Assembly (NCBI GenBank): GCA_946807835.1
Contig: OX327712.1
Location: forward strand, 19,672,001 to 19,736,000
DNA: 64,000 nt
Direction: 5' to 3'
DNA from: Ailanthus altissimus
Lineage: Eukaryota; Streptophyta; Magnoliopsida; Sapindales; Simaroubaceae
The notes under the pieces: generated by a model
Told to the model about the DNA's origin: nothing
Seen by the model: the letters and a program-made list of their open reading frames with translations, nothing else
Database searches by the model: none
Shown here: positions 11,398-23,719 of the stretch, in pieces
Numbering within the stretch: the stretch's first letter is position 1
Layout of the letters: every line of letters starts with the position of its first letter
Made by a program: the position numbers and the translations under genes

Positions 11398-12866
11398 TGG
11401 GTGTTAGATTCTGGTTGTACTTTTCACATGTGCCCGCACAAGTCTTGGTTTACAAATTTCCAGCCTATTAGTGGTGGTAAGGTCTTAATGGGTAATGACG
11501 TTGCATGTCAGATGATGGGAATTGGTAGTGTTAAGCTTAGGCTGCATAATGGGCGAGTGAGAGAGTTGACAGATGTTAGGTATGTTCCTGACTTGAAGAG
11601 AAACTTGATCTCACTAGGGACTTTAGACCAGAATGGGTGTTCCATCAGGATCGACGGAGGGATTTTAAGAGTTTTGAGAGATTCTATGGTGGTGATGAGA
11701 GGAGAAAAGCACAAAGGTGTTTATGTGCTTAAGGGTGAAGTCGTGAGTGGTTCTGCACTATTCTCTGTAGATGATGAGAGTATGCAAACCAAGTTATGAC
11801 ATCTTAGACTGGCACACTTAGGCGAGAGAAACCTAAAGGAGTTATATAGTCAAAAGGCATTTGGTGAGGATAAGTTCCAGCCCTTGGAGTTTTGTGAGCA
11901 TTGTGTGCTAGGGAAAGCACATAAAGTGAGGTTCAGTACCGGCGAGCATAAGATTAAGGGGACTCTTGACTACATACATTCGGATCTTTGGGGACCAGCT
12001 CAGACAGCTACTCATGGTGGTGCTAGATATTTTCTCAGCTTGATTGATGACTATTCGAGGAAGCTGTGGGTCTATGTGTTGAAGAGCAAGGATCAAGTAT
12101 TTGATGTGTTCAAGACTTGGAAGGCTCTTGTTGAGAATCAAACTGGCAAAAGATTAAAGAGGTTGAAAACTGACAACGGCCTCGAGTTTTGCAACAGAGA
12201 GTTTGATGGGTTTTGTGCCAAGCATGGGATTGCAAGGCACAGAACAGTAAGATCAACACCGCAGCAGAATGGGGTAGCTGGGAGGATGAACAGGACCCTA
12301 CTTGAAAGGGTTAGATGCATGCTTACCAATGCGAAGATGTCCAAGACATTCTAGGGAGAAGCTGTAGTGACTGCTGCTTACTTGATAAGCAGAAGTCTCT
12401 CCTCATCAATTGACTTCAAGACGCCAGAAGAGAAATGGTCTGGCAATCCTCCAAAGTATGACCATCTTAGAATATTGGTTGCCCTGCCTTTGTACATGTT
12501 AAAGAGGGGAGGTTGGAACCTAGAGCTATCAAAGGGGTATTCATAGGATATCCCGAAGGAGTAAAAGGATAAAAGGCGTGGTGTAAAGACTTAACACCAC
12601 CAAGGAGTATCATAAGCCATGATATGACGTTCGATGAGATGATGATGTTGAAAACCTCCCAAGTAAATGAAAAAAAAGAACCTGTGACCAAGGAAAACTC
12701 AGCACCCGAGTCAATAGAAGTTGAAGTAGCGCCTGAAAACGGATCTGATATGCCCACAGATCAACACTTCAACAAGGAAATCCTTGAAGATGAACCAAGA
12801 ACACCGGCGTGTTCCTCCAAGTCCACCCAAAAGAAAATTAGAACTCCTGAGTTGGAACTTGAAGAT
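11398..12866 (+). pseudogene. copia protease and integrase
   Basis: Protease motif WVLDSGCTFHMC (catalytic Asp at 11407-11409). A TGA at 11797-11799, at a place normally Trp, precedes the integrase zinc-binding region (HLRLAHLGERN ... CEHCVLGK). The integrase core shows SDLWGP and TDNGLEF; the third acidic residue expected 35 residues after the second Asp is Gly (VAGRMNR, codon 12280-12282), so the DDE triad is incomplete. A TAG at 12352-12354, again at an expected Trp, a one-base frameshift near 12475 and a TAA at about 12571 follow. The region then runs into the low-conservation linker before reverse transcriptase, where another frameshift occurs near 12850. Confidence 0.9.
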
Positions 12867-14508
12867 TAACTCACCAGTCAAGTATGCACAAACAGACTTA
12901 TTTGCTCATGCTTTTAATTCTGCTTACACTCTTGAGTATGATGAGCCTAGGACATATGGTGAGGTTATGAAGAGTGAAAACAAGAAAGAATGGTAGCAGG
13001 CCATGAAAGAAGAAATTTGTTCTCTTAGGAAGAATAATACCTGGAAGTTGGTGGAGAGACCTCAAAAGAAGCTAGTCGGGTGCAAGTGGGTGTATAAGGT
13101 GAAGGAGGGGATACCGAGGATTGAGCCTACGAGATTTAAGGCTAGGTTAGTAGCACAAGATTTTACTCAGAGAAAGTGAGTCGATTTTCATGAGATATTC
13201 TCTCCAGTTGTCAAGCACACATCTATTAGGATTTTGTTAGCTATGTGTGCAAACTTTGATTTACATCTAAAGAAGATGGATGTAAAGACAGCTTTTCTAC
13301 ATGGAGAGCTTGAAGAAACAATATACATGGCACAACCGCAAGGGTTCGAGGAGCCCAGTAAAGAAGATCATGCTTGTTTGCTAAAGAAGTCATTATACGG
13401 GTTAAAGCAATCACCTAGACAGTGGTATAAGAGATTTGATGAGTTTATGATGGCTTGTGGCTTTAGTAAGAGTAAGTATGATGGATGTGTATACTTCAAG
13501 AACATGAGTTGTGGGATGATGTATTTGCTTTTATACTTCGATGATATGTTGATCGCATGCAAGAATATGGAAGAAATACAAAAACTCAAGAAGCAGTTAA
13601 GTGGCGAGTTTGAAATGAAGGATTTGGGAGCAGCGAAGAGAATTTTGGGTATGGACATTGTGAGGGAAAGAAGAGATGTTATCTTCTTGTTCCAACAGCG
13701 ATATATAGTCAAAATTCTGGAGAAGTTCGGTATGTCAAACGCGAAGGCTATCTCTACTCCTTTGGCCATGCATTTCAGACTGTCAGCAGCACAGTCGCTG
13801 ACATCCGAGGATGAGAAACTGCAGATGAGCAAAGTACCGTATGCAAGCGCTGTGGGGAGCATCATGTATGCAATGGTTTGTACAAGACCAGACATAGCAC
13901 AGGCTGTGAGTGTGGTGAGTAGATACATGGCGAATCCGGGTAAAGATTACTGGCTTGCAGTAAAGTAGATTCCGAGATATCTCAAGGGAACGTCGAATCA
14001 CGGGTTGGTGTATAAGAGGGACGAGGACAACAATGAAATGGTAAGAGGGTACGTAGACGCAGATTATACAGGTGATCTTGACAAGAGAAAATCGTTGACG
14101 GGCTACGTATTCACAGTGTTTAGGTGTAGTTTGTGTTGGAGATCAGTTCTACAACATGTGGTTGCACTTTCTACCACAGAGGCAGAGTACATAGCTGTTG
14201 GTGAAGCTATAAAGGAGGCCGTGTGGTTAAAAGGCATATGCGCGGAGATATTGGCTCATAAAGATGTAAACACCGGTGTATACTATGACAGCCAGAGTGC
14301 CATACACCTAAGCAAGCATCAAGTGTTCCATGAGAGGTCGAAACACATTGATGTGAGGCTCCATTACATTCGTGAGATTGTCCAAAGTGGTGAAGTTAGT
14401 TTGACAAAGATAGCGTCATCTAAAAACTCTGTTGATATGTTGACTAAGCCACTGCCCTCGGTTAAGTTCGTCCTATGCAAGGACTTAACCGGAGTCACTA
14501 CTTTGTGA
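12867..14508 (+). pseudogene. copia reverse transcriptase and RNase H
   Basis: Reads FKARLVAQDFTQR, a TGA at 13177-13179, then FSPVVKHTSIRILLAM, KTAFLHGELEETIYM, SLYGLKQSPRQWYKR, and the catalytic YFDDM at 13534-13548 (usual form YVDDM). A TAG at 13966-13968 at an expected Trp interrupts the end of the domain. RNase H follows (14005-14508): YVDADYTGDLDKRKSLTGY, LSTTEAEYIAVGEA, YYDSQSAIHLSKH, and a C-terminal DMLTKPLP. A further TAG lies at 12994-12996. This protein would copy the element RNA to DNA. Apart from the stops, motifs are well kept. Confidence 0.93.
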
Positions 14509-14562
14509 GGGTGATCGAAGATGCGGAAATGAGAGATCGGTTTACTTTGTGAATGATTTTGA

Positions 14563-14577
14563 ATCAAGGAGGGGATT
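14563..14577 (+). other. Polypurine tract
   Basis: CAAGGAGGGGATT directly before the 3' LTR, the normal site for plus-strand DNA priming. Confidence 0.75.
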
Positions 14578-15321
14578 TGTGAGAATATTGATTAAAAATT
14601 ATTGGAATATGATTTGGGGATCAAGCCAAGTGTGTAGGGTGCACACGGATCGAAGACGGACGAGAAAGGAGGCAAAAAATGAGAAGACGCACCATGCGAC
14701 CAGCGCCGCGGCGACCAGGAGTGGACGCTGCGGCGCCAGAACAGAACACTCAGCGCCGCAGCGCTCAGCAGAAGCACGCCAGCGCTGGAGCGACGAGATT
14801 TCAGCGCTGGACGCGAGAACAGTATCCCAAAATTATGAAACTTCCTAATTTCCTCTCCCACTTGCTTTAGGACTCCTAAATACGACTCCCACACGTATAG
14901 AAAATACCTAGGACGTCCCAAGGCCTATATAAAGACTATCAATTGGCTTGTAAATACATCTTAACAATCTTTGTGATCAAGTTAGCGAGATCTTTGTGAT
15001 CTTAGAGAGATCTTGGTGATCAACAATAATCTTAGTGATTATTCTTAGTGGTTCTTTGTGAGAGAAAATTCCTAGAGAGTAAGAGAGAGTTTTCTTTGTG
15101 ATCTTTCTTGTAATAGGCATACTTTGTGGTTGCCTTGTGATTCATAATAAGAGAAGAGTGTGATCTTGATCCGCCGTGGATGTAGGCAAGTTGCCGAACC
15201 ACGTAATTCTTTGTGTGTTCTTCTTCTACCCTTTCTCTCTTTTATTTTTTAATAACTTATTCTGCATTATTATATTACTTGGGTGAATTGTTTAGCTTGT
15301 TTGTGTGCTTCCTCTTTAACA
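14578..15321 (+). repeat. 3' LTR of the copia element
   Basis: 744 bp, TGTGAG...TTTAACA, aligned with the 5' LTR throughout but with many single-base differences and a shorter GC-rich AGCGCT stretch (about 14700-14815). Confidence 0.92.
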
Positions 15322-17588
15322 AATTCAAATATTTTTTTTCTATGGTATAGATTGCATTGACAGTACAAGTACTATTCATTTTGTTTTTATGTAGGACCTT
15401 GACTATATTACTATTAAGAAATGGACGCTCACGGTATTCAAGCCCTCGTTCAACAAAATTTTCATCATGCATATATTTCGAAATGATCCAATCATATGAA
15501 AAGACACTCAAATACTTACTAAAATTATATCAAATGATGCTATTGGAATTGCCTCATCTAAATTTGTCTCGTATACTATATGCTACAAGACAATATTGAT
15601 TTTAATTGATCTTGTCATAAGTGTGATGAGCATGTGCTGCATATCTTACGGAAAAGGGAAATGTATACAAATAACCTTTATTTTAAATTTATACATTTTT
15701 ATAGTCACAAAATTAAAATACAAATATGAATAGTCACAAAATTCAATTATAGACCATTTTATTTTGGAAGCATATTTATTTTGCCTCTTTTCTATTATTT
15801 TCCTCTAAACTTCACTCAAATAATACTTCAAAAATTTGAGCTTAAGAATAAATAGATCTGGTGTTTGAGCACTGACATTTCAAAGATTAAAAGCTAAAAA
15901 GATTAGTTGAAAAATTGAAAAAATTAATGAAAAGAATGAAATCAGAGACAAAAAAGAAACGTAGACGCAAGGCATGGTACTCAACCTCTCCTTACACCTT
16001 GCATAATTTATAAGAAGGGGTCATACACTTAGTCTCATAATGTGGGTTGTGGCGCATGGCCCCACCTTGCATGGGGCATAAGGTACAAATTTCTAATTTT
16101 TTTCTTTTGCATCTTAGATTTCATTTTTTTCTTTATTTACTATATTTTTTCGCTGACACACTTTATTCTTTTTCTCTATTCTATTATAATACACTACTAA
16201 TATATTTAGAACATATCCAAAAATAGCTACTATTTTAAATGTCATAATATTTTATAGCCAAAAATTATTTGGCTAATTTTTATTAGTCAAGAAGATAATG
16301 AATAGACGAAATTGTCCTTATTAATAATGAAATCAGGGACCAAAATAGTAAACAAAGCATAGAATTCCCAACGGATCGGCCTTAACCTTCTCCATTTTTT
16401 TTGGCCTTATTTTGCTAATTTTCCATCATTTTTTGTTTACTATTTTCAATCAAATTTACCCATTTTTAATCTATACTACTCTAATCTACTCATTGAAACT
16501 AATTTCAAAGTGTATTATAGATCAAAATTTTAAATGGCTTATGGGGGAGAATTGCAAAAATACGTCAAAGGTAAAATAGTCTAAAAATTAAGTGTATAGC
16601 TACTAAAATTTACAAAAGTATTGAGGAGCTAAAATAGATTTCTACTTAAAAAATGGGACATTTAAAAAAAAAAAATCAAAATCCATTGTGAATAAATGTG
16701 GCAAGGAGTGGGTCGGAGCAGGGAATACAATCCCCAGCCCCATACCCGAATTGTGCGAGAAATTCTCATACCACCCCATACCCAATTATTTAATTTGAGT
16801 TTAGGATAGGGGATCCACATGTGTACCCATACCCAATTTTGTTTTTATTTTCTTAAATATTTTCTTTTTGTACTGATTTAATATTATAAAATAGTTTTTT
16901 ACCCTGTACAATCATAATATACGAAAACAATTATAATCATCACATGAAAATATAAACTACATTGAGTTTTTAAGTCTTTAATTATTAATTTCAAAAATTA
17001 ATAACAAGAATTAAAATGGCAAGCATTGGTGGTGTGGTTGGTGACGGCCCTCCAACGCGCAAATCAGGTGGATGTGTCTTGGAGAAAGCTCCCTAGGGTT
17101 TACTTACTTTAAAGAAAGTGTAAAAATTTCAGAGAGAATGAGGAGATTTTTTCTTTACTAGAAAGAAGTTCAAAATTCAAAAATGTTCAAGTGTCCTTTA
17201 CAATCTTTCACTTTTTAGAGATAAACTTGATCTAAGAGGGTGTTAGTCTAGAGATTTTACTTCAAGGATGACAAATGGCGAATTATCATTGAAAAAAAGT
17301 CCCTATCATGAAGGATATTTTAGAGAACTTTACTATGAGGGGCACAGAGATTATTTAACCTCTCCTGACGCTTGAAGTACTACACTTTTGAGACTATCAT
17401 CCTGAAGTTGGTAAGACTTGAGTGCACAAAATTTTGACTTTGTCCCCTTAACCTCGATGGATCTCATGTTGAATTACCAACTACCCCAAACATCTTTTGT
17501 TTATTGTGTTAGCATTAGTCAAAACTCTGAGGCCTGCTGACGTGGCACTTACTCATTCGTTCTTATGAGATTATTGTTAACATGTTTT
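15322..17588. repeat. Array unit 1, segment X first copy (partial)
   Basis: Begins abruptly at the LTR end and matches segment X of the other units from about 38957. It holds the conserved block 15340-15600, then AT-rich DNA, then the left part of the hAT-like element from 16693. The corresponding solo LTR and PR-4 upstream region are missing because they lay left of the copia junction. No gene seen. Confidence 0.65.
16693..17575. mobile_element. hAT-like element, left part
   Basis: Matches the left end of the better-kept copies at 44058 and 59463, including the preceding ATTGTGAA and the 'CCCCATACCCAATTAT' subterminal block. The terminal word has decayed to TAAATGTGGCAAGG. The right end is absent: the sequence passes into segment Y near 17589. 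Confidence 0.5.
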
Positions 17589-18697
17589 AGAGTGTATGCA
17601 TGTGATTGTGTATATGTTGAAAAAAATAAATACATGTATTATATATACAAATTTACAATGAAAATAAGCATAAAATCAACATATACACATATAAATCAAA
17701 TCATTAACAACTTAAGATTATAGAAACAACATTTGAAGACCTTTGGTGAAGATTTCAATTTCGGATTCTTCCTAACTCCAACCTTAAGCTTACCTTGAAG
17801 TGAATTATTGTACAATTCTAGTTCACAACAATTCGATGGAATTGTGAAACTAGAATAGTAGCAACAAACTTTTGTTTGTTGAAAGAAAAATAAGTAGAGT
17901 TGATTTTTCTTTCTCTCCAGTTTTTCTCATAACCCTTTGTTTAAAGAAAAACTCTGAAAACCAAAATACTTTTTCAAATCCTCTCACCACCCATATTTTT
18001 TGCTTCACCCTTGTTAATCAAAATCAATTCCTAGCATTTTTTGTGCTTTAAGCACTTCACAAGTGCTCCACCAAAATTAGGTTAAGTGGCCAACTACCAT
18101 AAACTAGTTTTTGTGGTCATTTTTAATGGTCTAATAAAAATAGACTATTAAATTCTACAAATGGTGCTCCACTATTTAATTTATATTTTTTTAAATTAGG
18201 TATGTCTTCCATTTAACAATAAAATAATAAATAAATAAAAATTATATTTTATTTATTTAAATAATATTTTTTTAATTATTCAAAAACTATTTGAAGTTTT
18301 TGAATAATTAATTTTTATCTTATTTGAATTTACTAATATGGTTAATGAGTGAATTTATGGCGAAATAATTCATGAAACAAAATTGTGCCACTTGTTAATA
18401 TCTAATTAGTTAATAACTCTTGTCAACTAATTAAATAATATACTTAACATTTAAATTTAGACAAGTACACAACTCAAGGAGCCCTGAAATATAATTTTTG
18501 TTTAGTAAAATTTTTAGAATAAAATTGTTCAATTCATAATACTGTCCCAGTGCATAACGAGTACACTTCATATTGTGAGACTCTCTAGGTTCATGTTCGA
18601 ATTGTCATATGAAACTCCTTTATACGTCCGTGAGCAATGGCCCACACACACATTACAGCTATTACAAAGCGGCGCATTAGACTATATAAGTTGAGGT
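17589..18697. repeat. Array unit 1, segment Y
   Basis: About 1.1 kb matching 39393-40478. Starts near TTTTAGAGTGTATGCATGTG and ends near AGTTGAGGTTAAGC. It is an LTR-sized repeat with no coding capacity, and its 18500-18700 part is related in inverted orientation to 6425-6625. I could not define convincing TG...CA ends or a target duplication. It joins the remnant of a TIR-element end at its right side. Confidence 0.55.
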
Positions 18698-19673
18698 TAA
18701 GCTATACTTTAGGAGTGTAGATATTCTTTGCACTATTAAAAAATAATACTTTAAAATATTTCAAAATATTTTTAATTAATTTAAGTTTTTTTATTTGTTT
18801 AGGTGTTAATAGAATTATTATAAATATAAAATAATAAATTAGTTTAAAATAAGGGTTGATAATATCTGAACCCTTAAGTCAAGCCCTAACTCTTAACCAT
18901 GGATTAGCTGTTTTGCAAGTCCTGCGAGAATTGATTGATTCAAATATCTTGACTTGAACAATCGTGAGGGAGAGATTTGATTATGTCAAGTCCTAACCAT
19001 CGATTACTTCTCACAATCACATGATGTGGGCCTTGCAACTTGGTGCTTCATCTATTTCAGGTTCTGTCTTTTTTTTTTTTTCATTTGAAAGCCAATAGGA
19101 ATCTTTCCTTCATTTGCAATTGCAGACGAATGGAAAGGAATAAGATATTTTGCCTAGCTTCATTTATTTTTTAATTAAACTCAATGTAAAAGGATTAACG
19201 GCATAGTTTTATTAGTGAAGTTCAGATAAGTATTAACTTAATTTTGAGTACTCCTAGTAAATCACTTCTCTTTTCAATAAAATTCAAGTTGATTATACTA
19301 TTAAAGTTCAACCTCTTAGTATTTCGTGGTGTATATTTTATATATTTTAAAATACACATGAATATTAATTATAATATTCGGATTTATACTTTTTAAATTC
19401 TAATTAAAATAGAGTTACACACTTTAATATTATATATGCAACCATTTATGACACATTTTCATTTGAAAAGGTAATGGTTCATGTTGAATTATTGAGTAAA
19501 TTTTAATTTTAATCTAACAGTCATAAATGAAAGGGTGATTGTGAAAGTCGTATTTTAAATCAAAAGGTGCATGTGAAATGTTGTATTTCAAATGAAAAAG
19601 GTATTTATTATTTATAAATAGGTCATTGTGTACTAGAAAATAAAAAGAGAGAAATTATTGTTTTAAGGTTTTG

Positions 19674-20697
19674 TGTTGGGATTTTTATATGTCATAATAC
19701 CACTTGTTGGCAATTTAGCATCTTATAACCCTAATAAATGCGGTAGCCTTTGCTCACAAGTAAAATCAGAATTAAAAAATCATACAAAATAAAATAGACA
19801 ATAATCATACATAAGGTATAAGAAATTTACGTGGTTCGTATATAGATTTTGGGGTTCCAATCTCTTTATTGTTCAATTCATAAAGAACTCTCGAATCACA
19901 AAAATTTCTCACAAAAGATTACAAAAAATACAATAATAGATGAGTTCTCTAAAGAGTCTATCAGCACTCTCTTGCACACTCAGCATTCAAGTACTCTCAT
20001 AATAGCATTCTCTCTCTCTCTTACGCACTCATCCCCTTAATACTGCCCAAGCTCTTTATTCTCTCCCTTGTTGATGTATAATTAGTTTAATAGGTTTATA
20101 AGAGTTTATATAGGTTCCAAAGAATCTATAGAAACTTTATTGTTAGTTAGAATAAAAGTTCACGTATTTAGGAAAATTAAAATCGACTCAAACTCATCAA
20201 AACAATTCAAATTGGAAAACTCTCGAAATTGGGACCGCTGCAGTTTTAAGGTGGTGTTGCGATGCCTAGCCACTGCTAAGGATGGCACCATAGCCTGGCC
20301 ACCTTGTGGCCGTGGCCCTAAGGCTTAAAAAAGCCTTCAACGTGCTTTTCAGCCCCTCATCGTTTTTAGTTATTTATTTTCGTCCATTTCTCGTCTGTCC
20401 AATGTATATTTGACCACGTGTCGACTTCTCACTAATCTCTAACTCAAAATCAAACTTACATTCAATTTTAAATTACTACATTTTAAATTTTTGCATTTAA
20501 GAGTGTACCCTTATAAAATTAAACTATTAAATTCTAGAAAATAAACTATCATAAGATTTGTTTACACCAAAATAATATTCTTAAAGGGTGGAAATTATCT
20601 ATAAGTACTATATGTTTACACACCTTTAACTTATAAAATATAATGTATGCTTCTTATTCCATCATGAAGCATAATCAAATTTACAATTTCTCCAACA
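19674..20697 (-). mobile_element. Solo LTR with TTTTG target-site duplication
   Basis: 1024 bp reading, on the minus strand, TGTTGGAGAAATTG ... ATCCCAACA. It is flanked on both sides by TTTTG (19669-19673 and 20698-20702). No coding sequence or second LTR is nearby, so it is a solo LTR left by recombination. The same solo LTR sits at the same place in the three other copies of segment X, so insertion preceded the duplications. Confidence 0.85.
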
Positions 20698-20715
20698 TTT
20701 TGATAATCAAGTTCG

Positions 20716-21020
20716 ACGGAGATGCAAAATGGTTGGTTTAAATTCAAATATCGTTTTTCTATGGTATAGATTGCATTGACAGTATAAGTACTATTCATTT
20801 TGTTTTTGTGTAGGACCTGGACTATATTACTAGTAAGAAATGGACGCTCACGATATTCAAGCCCTCGTTCAACAAAATTTTCATCATGCATGTAATTGTT
20901 TTGAAATGATCCAATCATATCAAAAGACACTTAAATACTTACTAAAATTATATCAAATGATGCTATTGAAACTGCCTCATCTAAATTTGTCTCGTATACT
21001 ATATGCTACAAGACAATATT
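20716..21020. other. Conserved block beside the solo LTR, unassigned
   Basis: A roughly 300-bp block present in all five X copies (15330, 20740, 38950, 42700, 58090). It is open on the minus strand (MHDENFVERGLEYRERPF, then NKMNS and YTIEKRYLNL) and on the plus strand (MDAHGIQALVQQNF in other copies). I do not recognise either reading, and both strands being open makes chance plausible. It could be an exon of the gene hit by the solo LTR, or non-coding repeat. Confidence 0.25.
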
Positions 21021-21365
21021 GATTTAATTGATATTGTCATAAGTGTGATGTACATGTGCTGCATACCTTACGAAAAAGGAAAAATTAGACAAATAACTTT
21101 AATTTTAAATTCATACATTTTTATAGTCACAAAATTTAAATACAATTATAAATAGTCACAAAATTCAATTATAGACCATTTTATTTTTGAAGCATATTTA
21201 TTTTGCCTATTTTTTACTATTTATTTTTAAAATTCACTCAAATAATACTTGAAAAAATTTGATCTTAAGAATAAATAGATCGAGTGTTTGAGCACTGACA
21301 TTTCGAAGATTAAAAGTTAAAAAGATCAGTTGAAATTTTTTTTAAATAGATGAAAAGAATGAAAT

Positions 21366-21963
21366 CGAAGCTGATGTGGGAGTACTTGAGTTTCAATTAT
21401 GTGTCATCTGACACTGCTACTGAGTGGCGACATGTGGCATGATTGGGGTTCCACCGGATGGGCTTCATGGGAGGTGTTATGGAAGTCTAAGTATTTAGGT
21501 TCAGACTCAGTCTCACTGATGTAGCTTGTTATGGACTAAGCTATTAAAGAAGAAGTCTGAACCTGAGTGATAGATTGGGCTGAGTGGCACCAACCTTTAC
21601 CCCCCAACATAATTTAAATAAATTAAAAAATTAAAAACATATAAATAAGAATCATTTTAAAAAAAATATAATGTAAGTAAATTTTACACTTTTATATTTA
21701 ACATGTAGCCAACTTTGATTTGTATAAAAAAAGAAAATTTTTTTATACTAATATTTTTTTTATTTTTTTTAAAATTAGATATTTTGTTGTGGCTTTGAGA
21801 AAATTAACATATTTCCAAACTCAAGTCAAATTTAATTTGAGTTTGGATTACTGTATCCAAACCTGTCACATCCTAAAAAAAAATTTAAAAAATACAACTT
21901 AAATTACTCTCTATTTGAGGTAGGTCCATAAAACCCAATCCTATAGGAATTTTGCCACCCCTA
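21366..21963. mobile_element. hAT-like element, right part
   Basis: Matches the right ends at 46064 and 61559, ending TTGCCACCCCTA followed by CTTATAAA. The left end is deleted in this copy. Confidence 0.5.
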
Positions 21964-22678
21964 CTTATAAAATAAAATTTTGAGTTATATATTAATAATA
22001 ATAATTTTGTTCATTTATTATCTTTTTAATTAATACAAATTAGTTAAATAATTTTTTATAAAAAATTATTACCTAAATATATTTTTTGCATGCATAAATA
22101 TTTTGCTAAAACGAACTTAATTATAACTACTTCTAACTAGTTATGTACATATAAATGATATAAGTCACTTGCCTCCTACCGATAGTGAATGCGTTGTGTG
22201 CTCATGATCATAAAAAATTTAAGTAAAAATAAAATGTAAAAATTTATGTTTAATAAATGAAATTTCTTATTCCGTATTTTCATTACATTCTTTTAAAAAA
22301 ACAAATAATAATGTTATAAAGAAAAATAAATGATGTAGGTCACTTTAACCATATCACAGTCAAATTCTTTCGAGGGCTTTAACGAATTATACCATCTCTA
22401 AATACAATTTTTACAAGTCAATAATTTGAACCACTAATTTTCTAATGATTTTTTTTTGAAATGTCATTTTAGTTCTGATTTATGAGTATATACTAATTTA
22501 GTTATTTCCTTTTAATATATATACTATATTAGTCTTCATAGAGATATTTTTAATAATTTTTTATTATTATTTCATTCTTGAACAACTATTATTTTCGTTC
22601 TTGTAGAAACGTATATGTTAAGAAAGTGAAGATTAAATTAATATATATTTATAAAATCAAAAGCTAAAATAATATATT

Positions 22679-23719
22679 TGTTGAAAAATTGGTGATTCAA
22701 CAATCTTGATTAGACAAGAATTGAGATGAATACCAAAGTGGAGAGTCACAAGAAGTCTAGAATGTGTGGAACACGTATGGAGAAGTCTAGGACGTGTGGG
22801 ACACGAAAGGGGAAGTGAAACGAGACTCGAAGAAGCAAAGGAAGAAGGAAATCGCGAGAGCTTCCAGCGCCGCGGCGCCCAGGGCTGAGCGCTGCAGCGC
22901 TCAACACAGAAGACCAACGCCGCAGTGCTGAGTCATCAGCGCCGCAGCGCTGGAGGCGAGAAGGGACAGCTCTGCAGCGCCCAGGGACGAGAGCCGCAGC
23001 GCCAGAACGCGTGGAAAAGTCCGTTTTGGCTCGGGATTTCAAGTTTTGAGAAGTTTTAGACTTTCAAAACAAGTGGACTCTTACTCCAACAAGGAATAGG
23101 GTTTGTAGGCACGAAATACACCCTGTATAAACACTTGTAAACCCTTGATTAAGATTAAGCATTTAAAGTTTCAAGATGTAACCATAAGAGAGAATAGAGG
23201 AGCTAGGTAAGCACTATGTGCATGGTGCACTAGGGTGTAACCTTGGGAGGTGATTTCTTCTTTAGGTTCTTTGAGTGAATAAAATAGAAACATCATAAAT
23301 CCTTTTGGCTTAGATGCTCGGGCTATTCTTGTGTTTCTTGTAAAATTCTCTTATGAAGAGATACAAAGAGGTCTTAAGGAGTCATAATGATCAAGGGTAG
23401 ATGCTTAGAGGTCTCTATGGGAGATACAAATGGGTCTTGTGAGATCATTGATGATGTAAGAAGATACTTTGTGATCTATTTCAATGGGAAGAAGCTGGAT
23501 CATGGATCCTTCGTGGACGTAGGCAATTTGGGCCGAACCACGTATATCTTGTGTCTTGTGATTGGTTTATTTTCTTTATCTTTATTGGCGTGTTAATCTT
23601 ATGTGTTCTTACTTATGGTGTGAGTTATGATTTTCCGCTGCGCAAAGGGTATCAAGATTGTGGCTTAATTGATGCCATAGGGGTGCCAAATTAAAGTGCA
23701 CGGCGTGATATCCTCAACA
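22679..23719 (+). mobile_element. Solo LTR with ATATT target-site duplication
   Basis: 1041 bp, TGTTGAAAAATTGG ... GATATCCTCAACA, flanked by ATATT at 22674-22678 and 23720-23724. The matching place in unit 2 (about 46780) has only the empty site, so this insertion came after the units separated. It holds a GC-rich stretch full of AGCGCT/GCCGCAGCGC words (22860-23015), a TGTATAAAC box near 23122, and GTGGACGTAGGCAATTTGGG followed by CCGAACCACG (near 23514-23545), the same arrangement as in the copia LTR at 9756. It is therefore probably a related copia family. Frames open inside it are not genes. Confidence 0.9.

Larger units (their letters stand above)
9756..15321 (+). mobile_element. Ty1/copia LTR retrotransposon, Tork/Tnt1-like, decayed
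   Basis: A full-length element of about 5.6 kb: LTR (9756-10528), tRNA-Met primer site, gag, protease, integrase, reverse transcriptase, RNase H in copia order, polypurine tract and second LTR (14578-15321). LTRs begin TGTGAG and end AACA. The 5' flank is TGGAT and the 3' flank is AATTC, so there is no target-site duplication. The left flank is PR-4 exon 1; the right flank matches a site that lies about 3.8 kb away from PR-4 in the other units. The LTRs have clearly diverged and the coding region carries several stops and frameshifts, so it is not autonomous now. The Tork/Tnt1-like placement is from motif style only. Confidence 0.93.
18698..22678. repeat. Array unit 1, segment X second copy
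   Basis: Matches 40479-46770 and 56050-62215, with an internal deletion near 21365 that removes the left half of the hAT-like element. It starts with the right end of the TIR element (GGAGTGTAGATATT) and carries a solo LTR at 19674. No gene seen. Confidence 0.65.

Noticed and set aside
13368..13928. 186-codon frame on the minus strand
   Set aside because: Lies antisense to the copia reverse transcriptase; no recognisable domain.
9751..15326. Target-site duplication around the copia element
   Set aside because: TGGAT and AATTC do not match, and the flanks come from places 3.8 kb apart in the other units.
22746..23042. Minus-strand frames over the GC island
   Set aside because: Inside a solo LTR with clean TG...CA ends and a target duplication; GC-rich DNA lacks stops by chance.
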